Assembly (NCBI RefSeq): GCF_000801295.1
Contig: NZ_AP012978.1
Coordinates: forward strand, 1,302,001 to 1,366,000
Direction of reading: 5' to 3'
DNA: 64,000 nt
Source: an endosymbiont of unidentified scaly snail isolate Monju
GTDB taxonomy: Bacteria; Pseudomonadota; Gammaproteobacteria; Chromatiales; Chromatiaceae
Within the stretch, counting starts at the first letter, position 1. Every line of letters starts with the position of its first letter. The translations under genes were made by a program, and so were the position numbers. Shown piece after piece: positions 63,671-64,000 of the stretch. A model generated the notes under the pieces. That model ran no database searches. It saw only the letters and a list, made by a program, of their open reading frames with translations, and was not told where the DNA came from.

Positions 63671-64000
63671 ATGAAACTGCTGTCCGACCTGTTCCCGCTG
63701 CTGCTGTTCTTCATCGCCTACCAGCACTACGACATCTATGTCGCCACTCAGGTCCTGATGGGCACCATGGCGCTGCAACTGGTGGTGATGAAGCTTGCCG
63801 GCCGCCGCATCGAAACCATGCACTGGATCACCCTGGCGCTGGTGCTGGGCTTTGGCGCGCTCACCCTGGGGCTGCGTGACCCTCGTTTCATTATGTGGAA
63901 GCCGACCATCGTCAACTGGCTGTTCGCCGCTGCCCTGCTGTTTTCCGAATGGTTCATGGACAAGGGACTGCTGCGGCGCCTGTTCGAGAAGCTGGGCGAC
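63671..64000 (+). CDS. yciB: YciB/IspZ septation-associated membrane protein, 3' end outside
   Basis: A polytopic inner-membrane protein; YciB (IspZ) is required for normal division and envelope in enteric bacteria. It begins MKLLSDLFPLLLFFIAYQHY, with at least four hydrophobic segments before the window ends (110 codons seen, of about 180). RFIMWKPTIVNWLFAAALL is a family signature. It follows the hypothetical gene by four bases. Confidence 0.93.
   Translation, partial: MKLLSDLFPLLLFFIAYQHYDIYVATQVLMGTMALQLVVMKLAGRRIETMHWITLALVLGFGALTLGLRDPRFIMWKPTIVNWLFAAALLFSEWFMDKGLLRRLFEKLGD

Overview
This is about 64 kb of GC-rich, gene-dense chromosome from a gammaproteobacterium. The order rluB-scpB-scpA-trpS, the run yceD-rpmF-plsX-fabHDG-acpP-fabF-pabC-mltG-tmk-holB-pilZ-tatD, and the run leuCDB-asd-fimV-truA-trpF-accD-folC-dedD-cvpA-purF-metZ all match gammaproteobacterial synteny, the last two being close to Pseudomonas. 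A sodium-pumping oxaloacetate decarboxylase, a MetZ-type sulfhydrylase and a SoxW-like thioredoxin protein point to a Chromatiales-like or related lineage, but the species cannot be fixed from this window. Most genes are tightly packed, with ATGA, TAATG or GTGA overlaps.

Layout. 1-1.7 kb: the 3' part of nadB, converging on ygfX. 1.8-12.65 kb: a long minus-strand fatty-acid, peptidoglycan and replication operon that starts at a strong promoter in front of yceD (possibly leaderless). 12.7-16.1 kb: oadGAB, inserted between yceD and the divergent yceF (maf)-cysZ pair. 17.6-22.6 kb: a frameshifted DUF815 ATPase, acylphosphatase, aconitase B, a small membrane protein and a divergent LysR regulator. 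22.6-30.7 kb: methyltransferase, metZ, purF, cvpA and dedD, then a 1310-bp IS3-family element, then folC and accD. 30.8-43.2 kb: trpA, trpB, trpF, truA, fimV, asd, leuB, leuD, leuC and a divergent LysR gene; each of the three spacers between asd, leuB, leuD and leuC carries a palindromic element built of 9-bp units. 43.2-49.1 kb: a chemoreceptor and a frameshifted RND efflux pair. 49.1-54.6 kb: MFS transporter, aroC, doxX, a double-thioredoxin protein and a diguanylate cyclase behind a sigma-54-like promoter. 54.6-61.1 kb: a minus-strand operon PHP phosphoesterase-yciO-M50 protease-trpS-scpA-scpB-rluB-endonuclease III-like. 61.2-62.9 kb: a compact metal-handling operon behind a MerR-type promoter with a 19-bp spacer. 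62.9-64 kb: a hypothetical protein and the start of yciB.

The least explained part is the 61.2-62.9 kb operon: a periplasm-directed beta-barrel-like protein, a secreted HMA-fold protein with a CPFC motif, a MerT-like membrane protein and a tiny Cys-rich reading frame. Its promoter carries a perfect CTGGAGTCGACTCCAG dyad, as in ZntR-type operators, but no regulator gene lies beside it. Other notable points are the palindromic elements in the leu operon, REP-like double hairpins at three gene ends, the clean IS3 insertion with a 3-bp target duplication, and six frame disruptions in four genes, several of them at G or C runs, which may be sequencing errors.
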